Assembly (NCBI GenBank): GCA_016783965.1
Contig: JADHVO010000004.1
Span: forward strand, 62,001 to 126,000
Reading direction: 5' to 3'
From: Alphaproteobacteria bacterium
GTDB lineage: Bacteria > Pseudomonadota > Alphaproteobacteria > Micropepsales > Micropepsaceae
DNA: 64,000 nucleotides
Shown here: piece after piece, positions 1 to 8,398 of the stretch
Numbering within the stretch: position 1 is the stretch's first letter
Layout: every line of letters starts with the position of its first letter
Notes under the pieces: generated by a model
Told to the model about the DNA's origin: nothing
What the model saw: only the letters and a program-made list of their open reading frames with translations
The model's database searches: none
Program-made: the position numbers and the translations under genes

Positions 1-2
1 GG

Positions 3-101
3 TCGTTCCGGACGGAGGAGTCACCCGAGTTCATTGTCGAGGCCGTGCGGAAGGCGAAGATGCATCCCCGGCACAATCACCTCAACAAGCTCCTTAAATA
101 G
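3..101 (+). CDS. C-terminal end of an unidentified gene (5' truncated by window edge)
   Basis: An open frame runs from the window edge to a TAG at 99-101, and its stop codon abuts the GTG start of the next gene. The visible tail is about 32 residues, charged and basic, ending in HLNKLLK. The zero spacing suggests co-translation with the PemK-like gene downstream, so this could be its antitoxin partner. That is inference from position only: too little sequence is present to assign a family. Confidence 0.4.
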   Translation, partial: SFRTEESPEFIVEAVRKAKMHPRHNHLNKLLK

Positions 102-521
102 GTGCCGCTCCCCGAGCCGGAGCCCGGCCTGGTTTTCCGCTACGACTTCCTTTGGCGGCGAGAAGCAGACGCTGGGCGCGACACAAGCAAAGAACGGCCG
201 GCCTGCATCGCTGTGGCGACCGATTCCGAGATGGCGCGTCGGCGCGTTGTGATCCTGCCCATAACACACAGCCGTCCCTCGAAAGCAACTTTCGGAATCG
301 AGCTGCCTGATACGGTGCGACGCGCACTTGGTCTGGACGACGAACCATGCTGGGTCATCGTGTCGGAATACAACATCGACAACTGGCCGAACGCTGGCAT
401 CGCGACACTGCCGGAGAGTACCAGCAAGTATACGTATGGCTACCTGCCGCCCCGCCTGTTCGAGACGATCAAGGCGGAATTCCTTAAGCGGTTCGATAGC
501 AAGCGCGCAGTGCGACGTTGA
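102..521 (+). CDS. PemK/MazF-like protein
   Basis: The 139-residue product has an N-terminal PxPGLVFRYDFLW segment, a conserved RPACIAVA strand, the stretch VVILPITHS, and GLDDEPCWVIVSE. This is the layout of alphaproteobacterial proteins usually annotated as PemK-like growth inhibitors, whose better-known relatives are mRNA interferases of the MazF/PemK fold. The GTG start follows the preceding stop codon directly, which supports an operon with the partial upstream frame. Catalytic activity cannot be judged from sequence alone. The remote similarity could also mean a non-toxic member of the fold. Confidence 0.55.
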   Translation: MPLPEPEPGLVFRYDFLWRREADAGRDTSKERPACIAVATDSEMARRRVVILPITHSRPSKATFGIELPDTVRRALGLDDEPCWVIVSEYNIDNWPNAGIATLPESTSKYTYGYLPPRLFETIKAEFLKRFDSKRAVRR

Positions 522-524
522 CCG

Positions 525-1358
525 TCACGACGCCACCTCGCGCGTTGCCGGGCGGCGGATGTTGATGTCGAAGGATGAGGCGGGGTAGCGGCCGCCGTAA
601 GCGCGGCATTCGGCGGCGTATTGCCAGTATTCGACGGTGACGTTGGCGACGCCGAGTTCGGGGATGTTGTTCTCCTGCCAGAACTGCGGCGGGCCACAGT
701 AGTTGCGCAGCGGATAGCGGTTGAACCACAGGACCGAGATGGGCAGACCGCGCGCGATCTCGCGGTTGACGAGGTCGCGGAGCTGCACGCTGTAGGCGCC
801 CGAGAGATAGATGCCGAATCGCGTGTACGGCGTGAGCACGCCGTAACGCTGAAGTGCGGGGATCAGCGCCTCGAGATAGGCCGCCGAGAGCGCAGTGTCC
901 TTCTCGACGTCGAGGAATATCTCAAGCCCGTCCGGCAGGCTTCCACCCATCGCCTTCAGATCGGCGATGCGGCTGGCGAGGCAGGAGGCGGCGGCGTTCG
1001 CTTCGGCCGCGCCGCGCGACAGCGTACTCTGGCCCGGCTGGAGGATCAGGAACGGCGCGACGTTGTTGCGCTGCATCACCGCGAGTTCGGCGGCGGTGAG
1101 GTCGTATTCCGGCTTGAAGTGGCAGAGGTAGCGGCCCCAGGCGACCGGCGACTTGCCGGTGAGCAGGCGGAACGACGAGAGCTGGTCGTCGCTGACCGGC
1201 ATCACGCTGTCGGCGAAGAGCTCCGCCTCGCCGTAGTTGATGCGGTAGTTCACGCCGGCCGGCGGGCCAGAGGGCGTGATCACCGTCGCGGGCGGCGCCT
1301 CGGTCGTGCAGGCGCCGAGCAGCAGAGCGAACGAAAGGATGAGGGCGGCGGCGCGCAC
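525..1358 (-). CDS. Lipoprotein with glycoside-hydrolase-like (DUF1906/Rv2525c-type) domain
   Basis: The 277-residue protein begins with a lipoprotein signal ending in LLLGAC, so Cys16 is the likely lipidated residue and the protein should be periplasmic and membrane-anchored. The rest resembles the TIM-barrel DUF1906 / GH25-like group: a LEIFLDVE strand with acidic residues, FGIYLSGAYS, and VEYWQYAAEC near the end followed by SFDIN. Such domains are suspected of acting on cell-wall glycans, but the substrate is unknown. It converges on the PemK-like gene with a 3-nt gap. Family placement is by motif only. Confidence 0.55.
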   Translation of the reverse strand: MRAAALILSFALLLGACTTEAPPATVITPSGPPAGVNYRINYGEAELFADSVMPVSDDQLSSFRLLTGKSPVAWGRYLCHFKPEYDLTAAELAVMQRNNVAPFLILQPGQSTLSRGAAEANAAASCLASRIADLKAMGGSLPDGLEIFLDVEKDTALSAAYLEALIPALQRYGVLTPYTRFGIYLSGAYSVQLRDLVNREIARGLPISVLWFNRYPLRNYCGPPQFWQENNIPELGVANVTVEYWQYAAECRAYGGRYPASSFDINIRRPATREVAS

Positions 1359-1524
1359 GTGGTCGTCTCCATCTTTGCCCCCGCGTCCAGAATAAGGGTG
1401 TCAGGTGGCTTTGCGAAAGAGCGGTTTGCAACAGAACGGCGACAGGCTTGCGGGGAGTTTTTTATTGACCCCCCTCCCCCCTTGCCCCAAAGAGAGGCCG
1501 CAACAATTACCGGGGGCGCTCAGC

Positions 1525-2697
1525 ATGAACGCACCTGTCTCCGTCTCCCAGCAGATCCCGCGCTTCGCCACCATGGAGAAGGCGATCGCCACGATGAAGC
1601 CTGGCGAGCCGGTGTACTGCATGTTCCCCGAGAAGTTCGGCGCGGCGGCGAAGCGGTTCCTGGACGGCTTCCCGGGCGATGCGCTGTTCGCGATCAAGGC
1701 GAACCCGGCGCCGCTGGTGGTGGACCAGGTCTGGGCGTCGGGCATCCGGCACTTCGACACCGCGTCGTGGGCGGAGATCGAGATCGTCAAGCAGCGCTAT
1801 CCGGACGCGCACTGCCACTTCATGAATCCGGTGCGCGCCAACGGCACGGCGAAGAAAGCGTTCGAGCAGTACGGCGTGACAGACTACGTGGTCGATTGCG
1901 ACTACGAGCTGGACAAGCTGATCGCCGAGACCAGGAACCCCAAGAAGCTGCGCATCTTCGTGCGCATCGCGACGCCGCTGGGCGGCGCGGTGCTGGAGCT
2001 GTCGAGCAAGTTCGGCACGACGCAGGCGGACGCCGCGCGGCTGCTGCAGCGGGTGAAAGAGGCGGGTGCGCAGCCCTGCATCTGCTTCCACGTGGGCTCG
2101 CAGTGCCTGTCGCCGTTCAGCTATGCGCAGGCGATCGAGATGGCGCGGCGCACCGCACAGATGGCGAAGGTCGAGCTGGCGGCGCTGGACATCGGCGGCG
2201 GCTTCCCGGGCCCTTACCAGGGCGACGACGTTCCGCCCTATCACTGGTATTTCGACACCATCAAGGAAGCGCTCGAGACGCTGCCCGATCCGAAGATCCC
2301 GCTTCTGTGCGAGCCGGGGCGTGCGCTGATCGCGGAGGGGCTGTCGCTGATCACGCAGGTGATCCTGCGCAAGGGCGACCGGCTTTACATCAATGACGGC
2401 ACCTACGGCTCGTTCGACGAGCTGACATTGCCGGGCTGGAGCGCGGATTATCCGAACAGGGTGTACACGCTGGACAACAAGGGCCGCGCGCTGCCCCTGC
2501 CGGGCGCGACCTTGCCGTTCCGGGTGTTCGGCCCGACCTGCGATACGCTGGACGTGCTGCCGCGGCCGATCATGCTGCCGGCGAATATCGGGCCGAACGA
2601 TTTCATCGTGTTCGACTACATGGGCGCGTATTCGGTGGCGGTGCGCACCACCTTCAACGGGTTCTATCCCGACACGTGGTGCATCATCGGAAATTAG
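1525..2697 (+). CDS. Ornithine/lysine decarboxylase, fold-type III PLP enzyme
   Basis: The 390-residue product should decarboxylate ornithine (or lysine) to putrescine (or cadaverine) in the cytoplasm. It has the PLP lysine in FAIKANP (Lys58), HVGSQ, the glycine-rich phosphate loop GGGFPG, EPGRA, and the second-subunit catalytic cysteine in GPTCDTLDVL (Cys339), followed by DYMGAYS. These are hallmarks of the eukaryotic-type ODC family, also common in Alphaproteobacteria. The start is the ATG at 1525 because homology begins a few residues later. The frame stays open upstream to 1405 but that part looks non-coding. Substrate preference cannot be read with certainty. Confidence 0.88.
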   Translation: MNAPVSVSQQIPRFATMEKAIATMKPGEPVYCMFPEKFGAAAKRFLDGFPGDALFAIKANPAPLVVDQVWASGIRHFDTASWAEIEIVKQRYPDAHCHFMNPVRANGTAKKAFEQYGVTDYVVDCDYELDKLIAETRNPKKLRIFVRIATPLGGAVLELSSKFGTTQADAARLLQRVKEAGAQPCICFHVGSQCLSPFSYAQAIEMARRTAQMAKVELAALDIGGGFPGPYQGDDVPPYHWYFDTIKEALETLPDPKIPLLCEPGRALIAEGLSLITQVILRKGDRLYINDGTYGSFDELTLPGWSADYPNRVYTLDNKGRALPLPGATLPFRVFGPTCDTLDVLPRPIMLPANIGPNDFIVFDYMGAYSVAVRTTFNGFYPDTWCIIGN

Positions 2698-2730
2698 GAG
2701 GCGTACACTTCATCGCGAGAGGTGACGGTC

Positions 2731-2943
2731 ATGAAGGCGGTACGGGCTTTTGCTCTGGGTATCGGCGTGGCGGGGATGTTGGCGGTGTTTGGCGCACAGG
2801 CCCATCCGGCGATTTGCCCGATGATCTACAAGCCGGTATGTGCAGTGCGGCACGGGCACATCAAGACATATGCAAACAGCTGTATCGCGCGGGCTGCACA
2901 TGCTCGCATCATCCATAACGGCGCGTGTCATCCGCGGGATTAG
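2731..2943 (+). CDS. Small secreted Kazal-like protein
   Basis: This 70-residue product has a signal peptide ending in GAQA and a mature domain of about 45 residues with four cysteines in a Kazal-like arrangement: ICPMIYKPVCA, then TYANSC, then a final NGAC. Kazal domains are serine-protease inhibitors; bacterial single-domain versions are periplasmic or secreted. Only four of the usual six cysteines are present, so two disulfides are expected and inhibition is unproven. The ATG at 2731 is preferred because GAGAGG lies upstream; an in-frame GTG at 2722 overlaps that site. It follows the decarboxylase by 33 nt. The next gene starts inside it. Confidence 0.62.
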   Translation: MKAVRAFALGIGVAGMLAVFGAQAHPAICPMIYKPVCAVRHGHIKTYANSCIARAAHARIIHNGACHPRD

Positions 2944-3475
2944 GCGGGGACTGATCTGCGCGCTCGCGATGTCCGCGACGCCGGTTTGCGCCGCGACTTA
3001 TACCGATGCGGCGCGCGGCTTCGCGATCGACTATCCGGACGGATGGACGGTCGATACGCGGTTCCAGGACAAGGGCTATCGCTTCTTCCAGGGCGAGAGC
3101 GAGGACCTGCATGAAGGCGTGGCGTTCTCGCCATCGACCGACCTCGCGCCGGGCACCGCGTTGCAAAGCGACCAGCTGAAACTGGTGGTCGAGCGGGCGC
3201 GGCCGGCGGACATGTGCCAGGCGAGTGCGTTCCTGGTCGATCCGCCGCCGGACTATTTCACCAAGACCGTGGTCGACAAGCCGGACGTCGTGCAGACCGT
3301 GGCGGAAGCCGGCGACCAGTATGTGATCGAGCACCTGGTCGTGATGGCATCGCGGAAGCCGTGCCTCGCCGTGCATTTCATCATTGTCGCGGCGCGGCAG
3401 GGTCGCGCGTTCGATCACGCGAAGCTCGTGGATTATCTGAACGCGATCGCGAAAACGATCCGTCCCGCGCCTTGA
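2900..3475 (+). CDS. Secreted hypothetical protein
   Basis: The product is about 191 residues. A hydrophobic N-terminus ends in SATPVCA, giving a predicted export signal. The mature part starts YTDAARGFAIDYPDGWTVD, the opening common to small periplasmic proteins of the PsbP-like/DUF1795 type (a fold, not a function). The start is uncertain: ATG 2900 lies 44 nt inside the Kazal-like gene and would couple the two, while an earlier ATG at 2870 would lengthen the N-terminus. It ends just before a palindromic repeat separating it from the convergent SH3 gene. Confidence 0.6.
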   Translation: MLASSITARVIRGIRRGLICALAMSATPVCAATYTDAARGFAIDYPDGWTVDTRFQDKGYRFFQGESEDLHEGVAFSPSTDLAPGTALQSDQLKLVVERARPADMCQASAFLVDPPPDYFTKTVVDKPDVVQTVAEAGDQYVIEHLVVMASRKPCLAVHFIIVAARQGRAFDHAKLVDYLNAIAKTIRPAP

Positions 3476-3480
3476 TTCCT

Positions 3481-3560
3481 GCCCCCTCCGCCCCTCGCAC
3501 CTGACGGTGCTACGCACCTCCCCCGCCAGCGCGCTTCGCGCGCGGAGGGAGGCGGGGCTG
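3481..3560 (+). repeat. REP-like palindromic intergenic repeat, copy A
   Basis: About 80 nt between two convergent genes, rich in C/G runs with a long imperfect hairpin around GCGCGCTTCGCGCGC. A closely matching copy lies at 20866-20946, also between convergent genes; both share the block CACCTGACGGTGCT and the hairpin core. Position and symmetry suggest a REP-type element that may also act as a bidirectional terminator. Confidence 0.75.
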
Positions 3561-3582
3561 GTAATTTGCGATCGCCTACGCG

Positions 3583-5952
3583 CTACTTCTTCAGAGAAGA
3601 TGTGAGGACCCAGCCGTCGATGTTGGCGGTCTTGACGTGGGTCCAGTCACCCTGGGTCTCAAGTGCGATCACGGGATCGCCTTTCTTGAGACGGGTGACG
3701 ACGTCGGCGCCGGCGCTGGCGCCGGCGTGGATATTGGCGGTGCGGGCGATGACGGCCGGCGCGCCCGTCGCGGCAGCGGGGGTTGCGGCGGCGGGCGCGG
3801 GCTTGGCCGCGGGCGCGGTCGCGTAACCGGCGGGGACCGTGCCGAACACCGAGGCCTGGAGCTGCGCGATGCCGTCCTGCATCTCGTACGGCAGGTACGG
3901 CACGACGAACGGGAAGCCGAAGGCGACGATCGCGACGGCGCCGAAGATGAAGGCGATGTCCCGCAGCATCTTCCTGTTGCGGCGTCCCGAGTCGTGGATC
4001 GTCATCTCGTGTTCGGGCTCGCGCGCGGGCTCGGGGAAGAACTTCGGCTTCGATTCGCGAACGCTGCGGCGCGACTCCAGCGATGCCCTGAGCTGCGCGG
4101 TCTCGACCTCGCGGTCGGACAGCGCCTTGCGCAGTTCCTCGATCTCGCGGCGCAGGCCATTGATGTGCGCATCGTCGAAGGACGCGGGCGGCGGCACGGA
4201 TTGCGCCTCGGCCAGCGCGGCTTCGGCGGCCTCGGCGCGCCTGGTGAGGCGGGCAACCGAGTCGGTGCGCCACTCGCCTTCCGCCTGCGCAAGGCGGGTG
4301 GATTCCTCGCTCTTCCATGCGGCCCTGGCGGATGCGAGGGCGGCGTCGATTTTGGCCTGCACGGCTTCTGGCGCGACACCCTTCGGGGCCGGCGGAGGCG
4401 GCAGTTCGGCACGGACCCTGGCTTCGGCGGCGGCGATGCGCAGGACCTCGCCGGCCTGCCATTCCGCCTTTGCGGCAGTAACGGCGGTTTCGACCTGGCA
4501 CGCGATGTCGGCCGCCGACGGACCGGCCGGCGCAGAGGCGAGCGCGTCGGTGCGGGCCTTTGCTTCTGCGGCGGCGATCTGGAACGCGGCTTCGGCCCGT
4601 GCGAGGCGGGCGGCGGCGTCGGCTTCCCATTTCTGGCGCGCGGACGAGAGCGCGGATTCGATCTGCCGGTCGACGGCGTCGGCGGGCACGCCTTTCGATG
4701 CGGCGTCGGCGAGGCGTGCCTCGAGGGCGGTGCGCTCGTCACGCAGGCTGCGCAGCTCCGCATCGCGGGACGCCTGCGCGTCACGGGCGGCATTCAGGGC
4801 GCGGTCGGAATCGGCGAGCTTCTGCTGGAGCGTGCGCAGCTCGGCATCGCGCGAGCCCTGCGCATCGCGGTTGCCGGCCAGCGCGCGTTCGGCGGTTTCG
4901 GCGCGCGCCGTAAGCCGCTTGAGCTCATCGGCGGATTTCGCCTGCCACTGCCGTTCGGCAGCGGCGAGATCGTCTTTTGCCCGCTGCTGCGCGGCCGTCG
5001 CGTCGCGGCGCATCAACCCGAAGTCGTCGTCGCGGCGCCTGAGCGTGGCTTCGAGGGTCGTGACCTGCTCGCGCAGGCGCTGCGCTTCGGCGGATGCGGC
5101 CTGGCCGGCGGCGACCGCGGTGCCAGCGTCACGCGCTTTCGCTTCGGCGGCGGCGAGGCGGTCCCTGAAGGTGCGCTCCGCATCGGCGATCTGTTGCGCG
5201 GCGCGGGCCTCGGCGTCGCGGATGGCGGCGACGGCTTTCGTCTGTGCGTCGGCAGCGGCGCCCTCAGCGGATTCGCGCCAGTGCGCCTCGGCGGCGGCGA
5301 AACGGGCGCGCTCATCGTCCTGCCAGAGCTTCTTCGCCTGCTCCTGCGCCAGCTGCGCGGCGGCTTCGAGGCGGCGCTGCAGGTCTCCGCTGTCCTGGCG
5401 CGGGGCACGGCGGAGCTCGCTCAGCTCCTTCTCGCGATCGACAAGGGCGTTGCGGGCGGACTGGAGCTCTTCTGTCAGGCGGCGCAGGTAATCAATATCG
5501 ACGGCTTCGCGCGTCAGGTCTTCGGCGACGGAGGCGTCGACCGGCAACTCGAGCATCGCGATGGTGCCGCCATCTCTGTCGAGCAGGCGCAGCGCCAGCG
5601 CCGGGCGGTCGAGCGCGCTGTCGGGGCCGACATATTCGACGCCGTCGACCTCATCGAGCAGGAGCGACCACGAACCGTTGCCGTTGTTGCGGCCGCGCGT
5701 GAGACGCGCGAGCTGCGGCACGCGTTCGATGCGCACCGTGTGGAGGCCCCTGCTGCGATGCGGCTGGATGAGCGGCAGGACGCGCAGCGGCACCGCCTTG
5801 ACATCCGGGGGCTGCGCGCGCGCGTCGACGCCCAGCGACTCGGCGAGCCGCTCCGCCGCAAGCCTCCGGGCAAATCCTTTGCTACGCGCCGCCACGGTGA
5901 GGGTCTCGGTATACAGGCGGCAGTGTGCGCGAAAACAAGTAAATCCTTTCAT
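3583..5952 (-). CDS. Large coiled-coil membrane protein with C-terminal SH3b domain
   Basis: The 789-residue protein has an N-terminal globular part (about residues 1-145), a very long Ala/Glu/Arg-rich coiled-coil region (about 150-640) with repeated AEAxAR and SRDAELR elements, one membrane segment (about 662-685), an Ala/Pro linker and a C-terminal bacterial SH3 domain (about 730-788) containing ANIHAGAS and GWVLTSSLKK. SH3b domains usually bind peptidoglycan or peptides, so the coiled coil is probably cytoplasmic and the SH3 domain periplasmic. That topology is inferred. Function is unknown; a structural or cell-envelope role is likely. The start ATG lacks a strong ribosome binding site, so the N-terminus may be shorter. 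Confidence 0.75.
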   Translation of the reverse strand: MKGFTCFRAHCRLYTETLTVAARSKGFARRLAAERLAESLGVDARAQPPDVKAVPLRVLPLIQPHRSRGLHTVRIERVPQLARLTRGRNNGNGSWSLLLDEVDGVEYVGPDSALDRPALALRLLDRDGGTIAMLELPVDASVAEDLTREAVDIDYLRRLTEELQSARNALVDREKELSELRRAPRQDSGDLQRRLEAAAQLAQEQAKKLWQDDERARFAAAEAHWRESAEGAAADAQTKAVAAIRDAEARAAQQIADAERTFRDRLAAAEAKARDAGTAVAAGQAASAEAQRLREQVTTLEATLRRRDDDFGLMRRDATAAQQRAKDDLAAAERQWQAKSADELKRLTARAETAERALAGNRDAQGSRDAELRTLQQKLADSDRALNAARDAQASRDAELRSLRDERTALEARLADAASKGVPADAVDRQIESALSSARQKWEADAAARLARAEAAFQIAAAEAKARTDALASAPAGPSAADIACQVETAVTAAKAEWQAGEVLRIAAAEARVRAELPPPPAPKGVAPEAVQAKIDAALASARAAWKSEESTRLAQAEGEWRTDSVARLTRRAEAAEAALAEAQSVPPPASFDDAHINGLRREIEELRKALSDREVETAQLRASLESRRSVRESKPKFFPEPAREPEHEMTIHDSGRRNRKMLRDIAFIFGAVAIVAFGFPFVVPYLPYEMQDGIAQLQASVFGTVPAGYATAPAAKPAPAAATPAAATGAPAVIARTANIHAGASAGADVVTRLKKGDPVIALETQGDWTHVKTANIDGWVLTSSLKK

Positions 5953-6075
5953 TCCAGACCACGGAAAAACCCAAGGGAAGCAAGGTTCCGCCGGTTTGCG
6001 ATTGTCAGGCCTGCCGGTAGGGCCAACGAATCCTTAACAGCTCGCTTCTAATGTGCGCACGGGGACGTGAGCCGC

Positions 6076-6732
6076 ATGCCGACACCCAAGGAACGCCTGA
6101 CGCATCTGCTGGAGCTTGCCGCGAGCGGCGCGGCCGAGCGCGGGGCGCTGGCCGGCGAGGTCGCGGACCTGCTTCTCGACTGGCCGGCGCAGTATCCGGC
6201 GGCGATGCGGGCAACGTTCGAGGCGCTGCTCGAGAAGATCATCCGCGAGATGGACGCGCGCGGCCGGATGGCACTGGCGGTGCGGTTCGAGGGACGCGAG
6301 GGGGCGCCGCTGGGCGTGCTGAACGCGCTCTTCCTGGAGGCGACGCCGGCGGCGAAGGAGTCGATCCTGGCACGGAACGACGCGGCGGGCTTCGTCGAGG
6401 CGGACCGTGCAGACTGCGCCGCGCTCCTGACGGCTTCGCGCACCACGACGAACTTTGCACCGGCGCTGGGCCGGCTGACCGGTGTGCCGGACAGCGTGGC
6501 CGAAGCCGCGATGGCCGATCCGCAAACGCTGGCGGTGCTCGCCAAGGGCGCCGGCGTCAACCGCGCCACCTTCTCCGCCGTCGCGATCCTGACCGGGCCC
6601 CCGTGCACGGTGCAGGAGAACTTCGCGATGCTGACGCTGTTCGACCAGGTGCCGGAGAACGGCGCGCGGCGGATGGTGCAGTACTGGCGCGGACGCTGCG
6701 GCGTACCGGCGCCGGTCGAACGCGCGGCCTGA
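6076..6732 (+). CDS. DUF2336-family protein
   Basis: The 218-residue, mainly helical product resembles the alphaproteobacterial DUF2336 family: a helical repeat region with TPKERLTHLLELA at the start, DRADCAALLTASRTTTNFAP in the middle and a C-terminal ENGARRMVQYWRGR. The biochemical role of DUF2336 is not established. The ATG at 6076 has GGGGAC about 10 nt upstream, better than the in-frame GTG at 6067. It is transcribed divergently from the SH3 protein gene, leaving a 123-nt shared control region. Confidence 0.6.
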   Translation: MPTPKERLTHLLELAASGAAERGALAGEVADLLLDWPAQYPAAMRATFEALLEKIIREMDARGRMALAVRFEGREGAPLGVLNALFLEATPAAKESILARNDAAGFVEADRADCAALLTASRTTTNFAPALGRLTGVPDSVAEAAMADPQTLAVLAKGAGVNRATFSAVAILTGPPCTVQENFAMLTLFDQVPENGARRMVQYWRGRCGVPAPVERAA

Positions 6733-6803
6733 AGGCTTACAGGATTCCAGACGGTCCGCTAGGCTGACGGCGATTAGCGCATCTGCATTCAGAGGGGATC
6801 GCC

Positions 6804-7724
6804 ATGTTTCGCCTTGCCTGCGCCGCGCTGGCCGCGTTGCTGCTCACTGCCCTGCCCGCATCGGCCGGGATCGTGCCGTTCGCCAGGACCTTCCAGAGTC
6901 GCGTGATCGATACCAACGGCACACAGCTGTATGTGCGCGTCGGCGGGAGCGGGCCGGCGGTGGTGCTGCTGCACGGCTTTGCCGACACCGGCGACATGTG
7001 GGGCGCGCTGGCCAACGTGCTGGCGAGGGACCATACGGTGATCGTTCCGGACCTGCGCGGCATGGGCCTCTCGGCGCATCCCGATACCGGCTACACCAAG
7101 AAGAACGAGGCGCTGGACATCGCTGGCGTGATGGATGCGCTGAAGGTGCAGAAGGCCGACCTCGTCACGCACGACATCGGCAACATGGTGGGCTATGCGC
7201 TGGCAGCGCAGTTTCCGGAGCGCATCACCAAGTGGGTGGCGATCGATGCGCCGTTGCCGGGGATCGATCCGATCTGGGCGGCGCAGCTGGTGAACCCCAA
7301 GACCTGGCACTTCAACTTCCACGGGCCGGACGAAGAGCGCCTTGTGGCGGGGCGCGAACGCATCTTCCTGGACCGCTTCTACAACGAGCTCGGCGCGCAT
7401 CCGGAACGGATCGACGAGGCGACGCGGGCGCACTACGCGACACTGTACGGCCAGCCGCATGCGATGCACGACGCGTTCGAGCAGTTCGCGGCGTTCCCGC
7501 AGGACGGGATCGACAACCGCGCAATGCTGGCGGCGGGCGGCAAGCTGAAGATGCCGGTGCTGGCGCTGGGAGCGGATAAATCCTACGGCCTGACGATGAA
7601 GCAGGACCTGGACTTCGTGGCCGAGAACGTGACGGGCGGCGTGGTGCCCGACAGCGGTCACTGGGTGATGGAAGAGAACCCGGATGCGGTGGTGAAGCTG
7701 GTGACGGGGTTCTTGGGGAAGTAA
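6804..7724 (+). CDS. Secreted alpha/beta hydrolase, epoxide-hydrolase/haloacid-dehalogenase-like
   Basis: The 306-residue product has a signal peptide ending in LPASA, so it is probably periplasmic. The alpha/beta hydrolase core shows the oxyanion motif HGF, the DLRGMGLSAHP strand, a nucleophile elbow HDIGNMVGY with aspartate (Asp124) rather than serine, and a catalytic histidine in SGHWVMEE (His286). An Asp nucleophile is typical of soluble epoxide hydrolases and haloalkane or fluoroacetate dehalogenases rather than esterases. The substrate is unknown. A GGGG stretch precedes the ATG. Confidence 0.78.
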   Translation: MFRLACAALAALLLTALPASAGIVPFARTFQSRVIDTNGTQLYVRVGGSGPAVVLLHGFADTGDMWGALANVLARDHTVIVPDLRGMGLSAHPDTGYTKKNEALDIAGVMDALKVQKADLVTHDIGNMVGYALAAQFPERITKWVAIDAPLPGIDPIWAAQLVNPKTWHFNFHGPDEERLVAGRERIFLDRFYNELGAHPERIDEATRAHYATLYGQPHAMHDAFEQFAAFPQDGIDNRAMLAAGGKLKMPVLALGADKSYGLTMKQDLDFVAENVTGGVVPDSGHWVMEENPDAVVKLVTGFLGK

Positions 7725-7729
7725 CCGCT

Positions 7730-8389
7730 GTGGCAGCAACCGTCGAAAACTATGTCTTGCCTAGTAGCTTATATCGGTACCGATCTCTCGAGGAATTTGA
7801 TCGCGAGATTGGCGCCATAGAGCAAGCGTACGTCTATTGCGCCTCGTTCGAAGAAATGAACGACCCCATGGAAGGGTTATTCAATTTCAGCGCCTTGGCC
7901 AAGAAGACCGGGCATGACGCGAAGTTGCGAGCTGAGATTCGACAGCATCGCAGCGATATTGGTCTCGCGTCATTTAGCGAGACGAATGACAACGAACTCA
8001 TGTGGGCGCACTACGCAAACCAATTTAAGGGCATATGCATCGAGTACTCGTTCTATCAGCTCCGAAAATCGCTACCGGATGACGTCGAATTCGTCCGCCT
8101 ATTTTACAATGAGAAAGTTCCAACCGTTGGGAAAAACAAGAAGGAGCCGATCGAGATTGCCAAGCGAATACTATCTTTCAAAAACTACCGCTGGCTGTAT
8201 GAAAGGGAATGGAGGATGTTTGCTCGCAGAGGGCGGGTGGAATATGCAGATCCAAAGGTCGTGAAGAAGGTTCACATCGGGTTTCGGGTGGAACCCGATG
8301 TCGAAAAGGCAATCAAAAAGCGGCTCAAAGCGATCGGAATCAAAACGCAAGGCATGTCGATCAAAGGCTACGGGATGAAGTTTGAGTAA
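7730..8389 (+). CDS. DUF2971 domain protein, compositionally foreign
   Basis: The 219-residue protein carries the DUF2971 signature: SSLYRYRSLEEF, FNDPMEG-like ASFEEMNDPMEG, SFSETNDNELMWAHYA and YEREWRMFARRG. DUF2971 proteins occur in scattered accessory loci, some linked to phage abortive infection; no activity is established for this one. The coding sequence is visibly richer in A/T and uses codons (TTT, AAA, ATA, AAT) rare in its neighbours, a sign of recent transfer. It begins with GTG only 5 nt after the hydrolase stop and converges on prfC with a 9-nt gap, so it seems inserted cleanly between core genes. Confidence 0.78.
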   Translation: MAATVENYVLPSSLYRYRSLEEFDREIGAIEQAYVYCASFEEMNDPMEGLFNFSALAKKTGHDAKLRAEIRQHRSDIGLASFSETNDNELMWAHYANQFKGICIEYSFYQLRKSLPDDVEFVRLFYNEKVPTVGKNKKEPIEIAKRILSFKNYRWLYEREWRMFARRGRVEYADPKVVKKVHIGFRVEPDVEKAIKKRLKAIGIKTQGMSIKGYGMKFE

Positions 8390-8398
8390 GCACCCAAA

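Noticed and set aside
3637-6051. A very long open frame on the plus strand antisense to the coiled-coil/SH3 gene
   Set aside because: It has Gly/Arg/Ala-biased sequence without domains and arises from GC-rich codon bias; the minus-strand frame has a membrane segment and SH3 domain.
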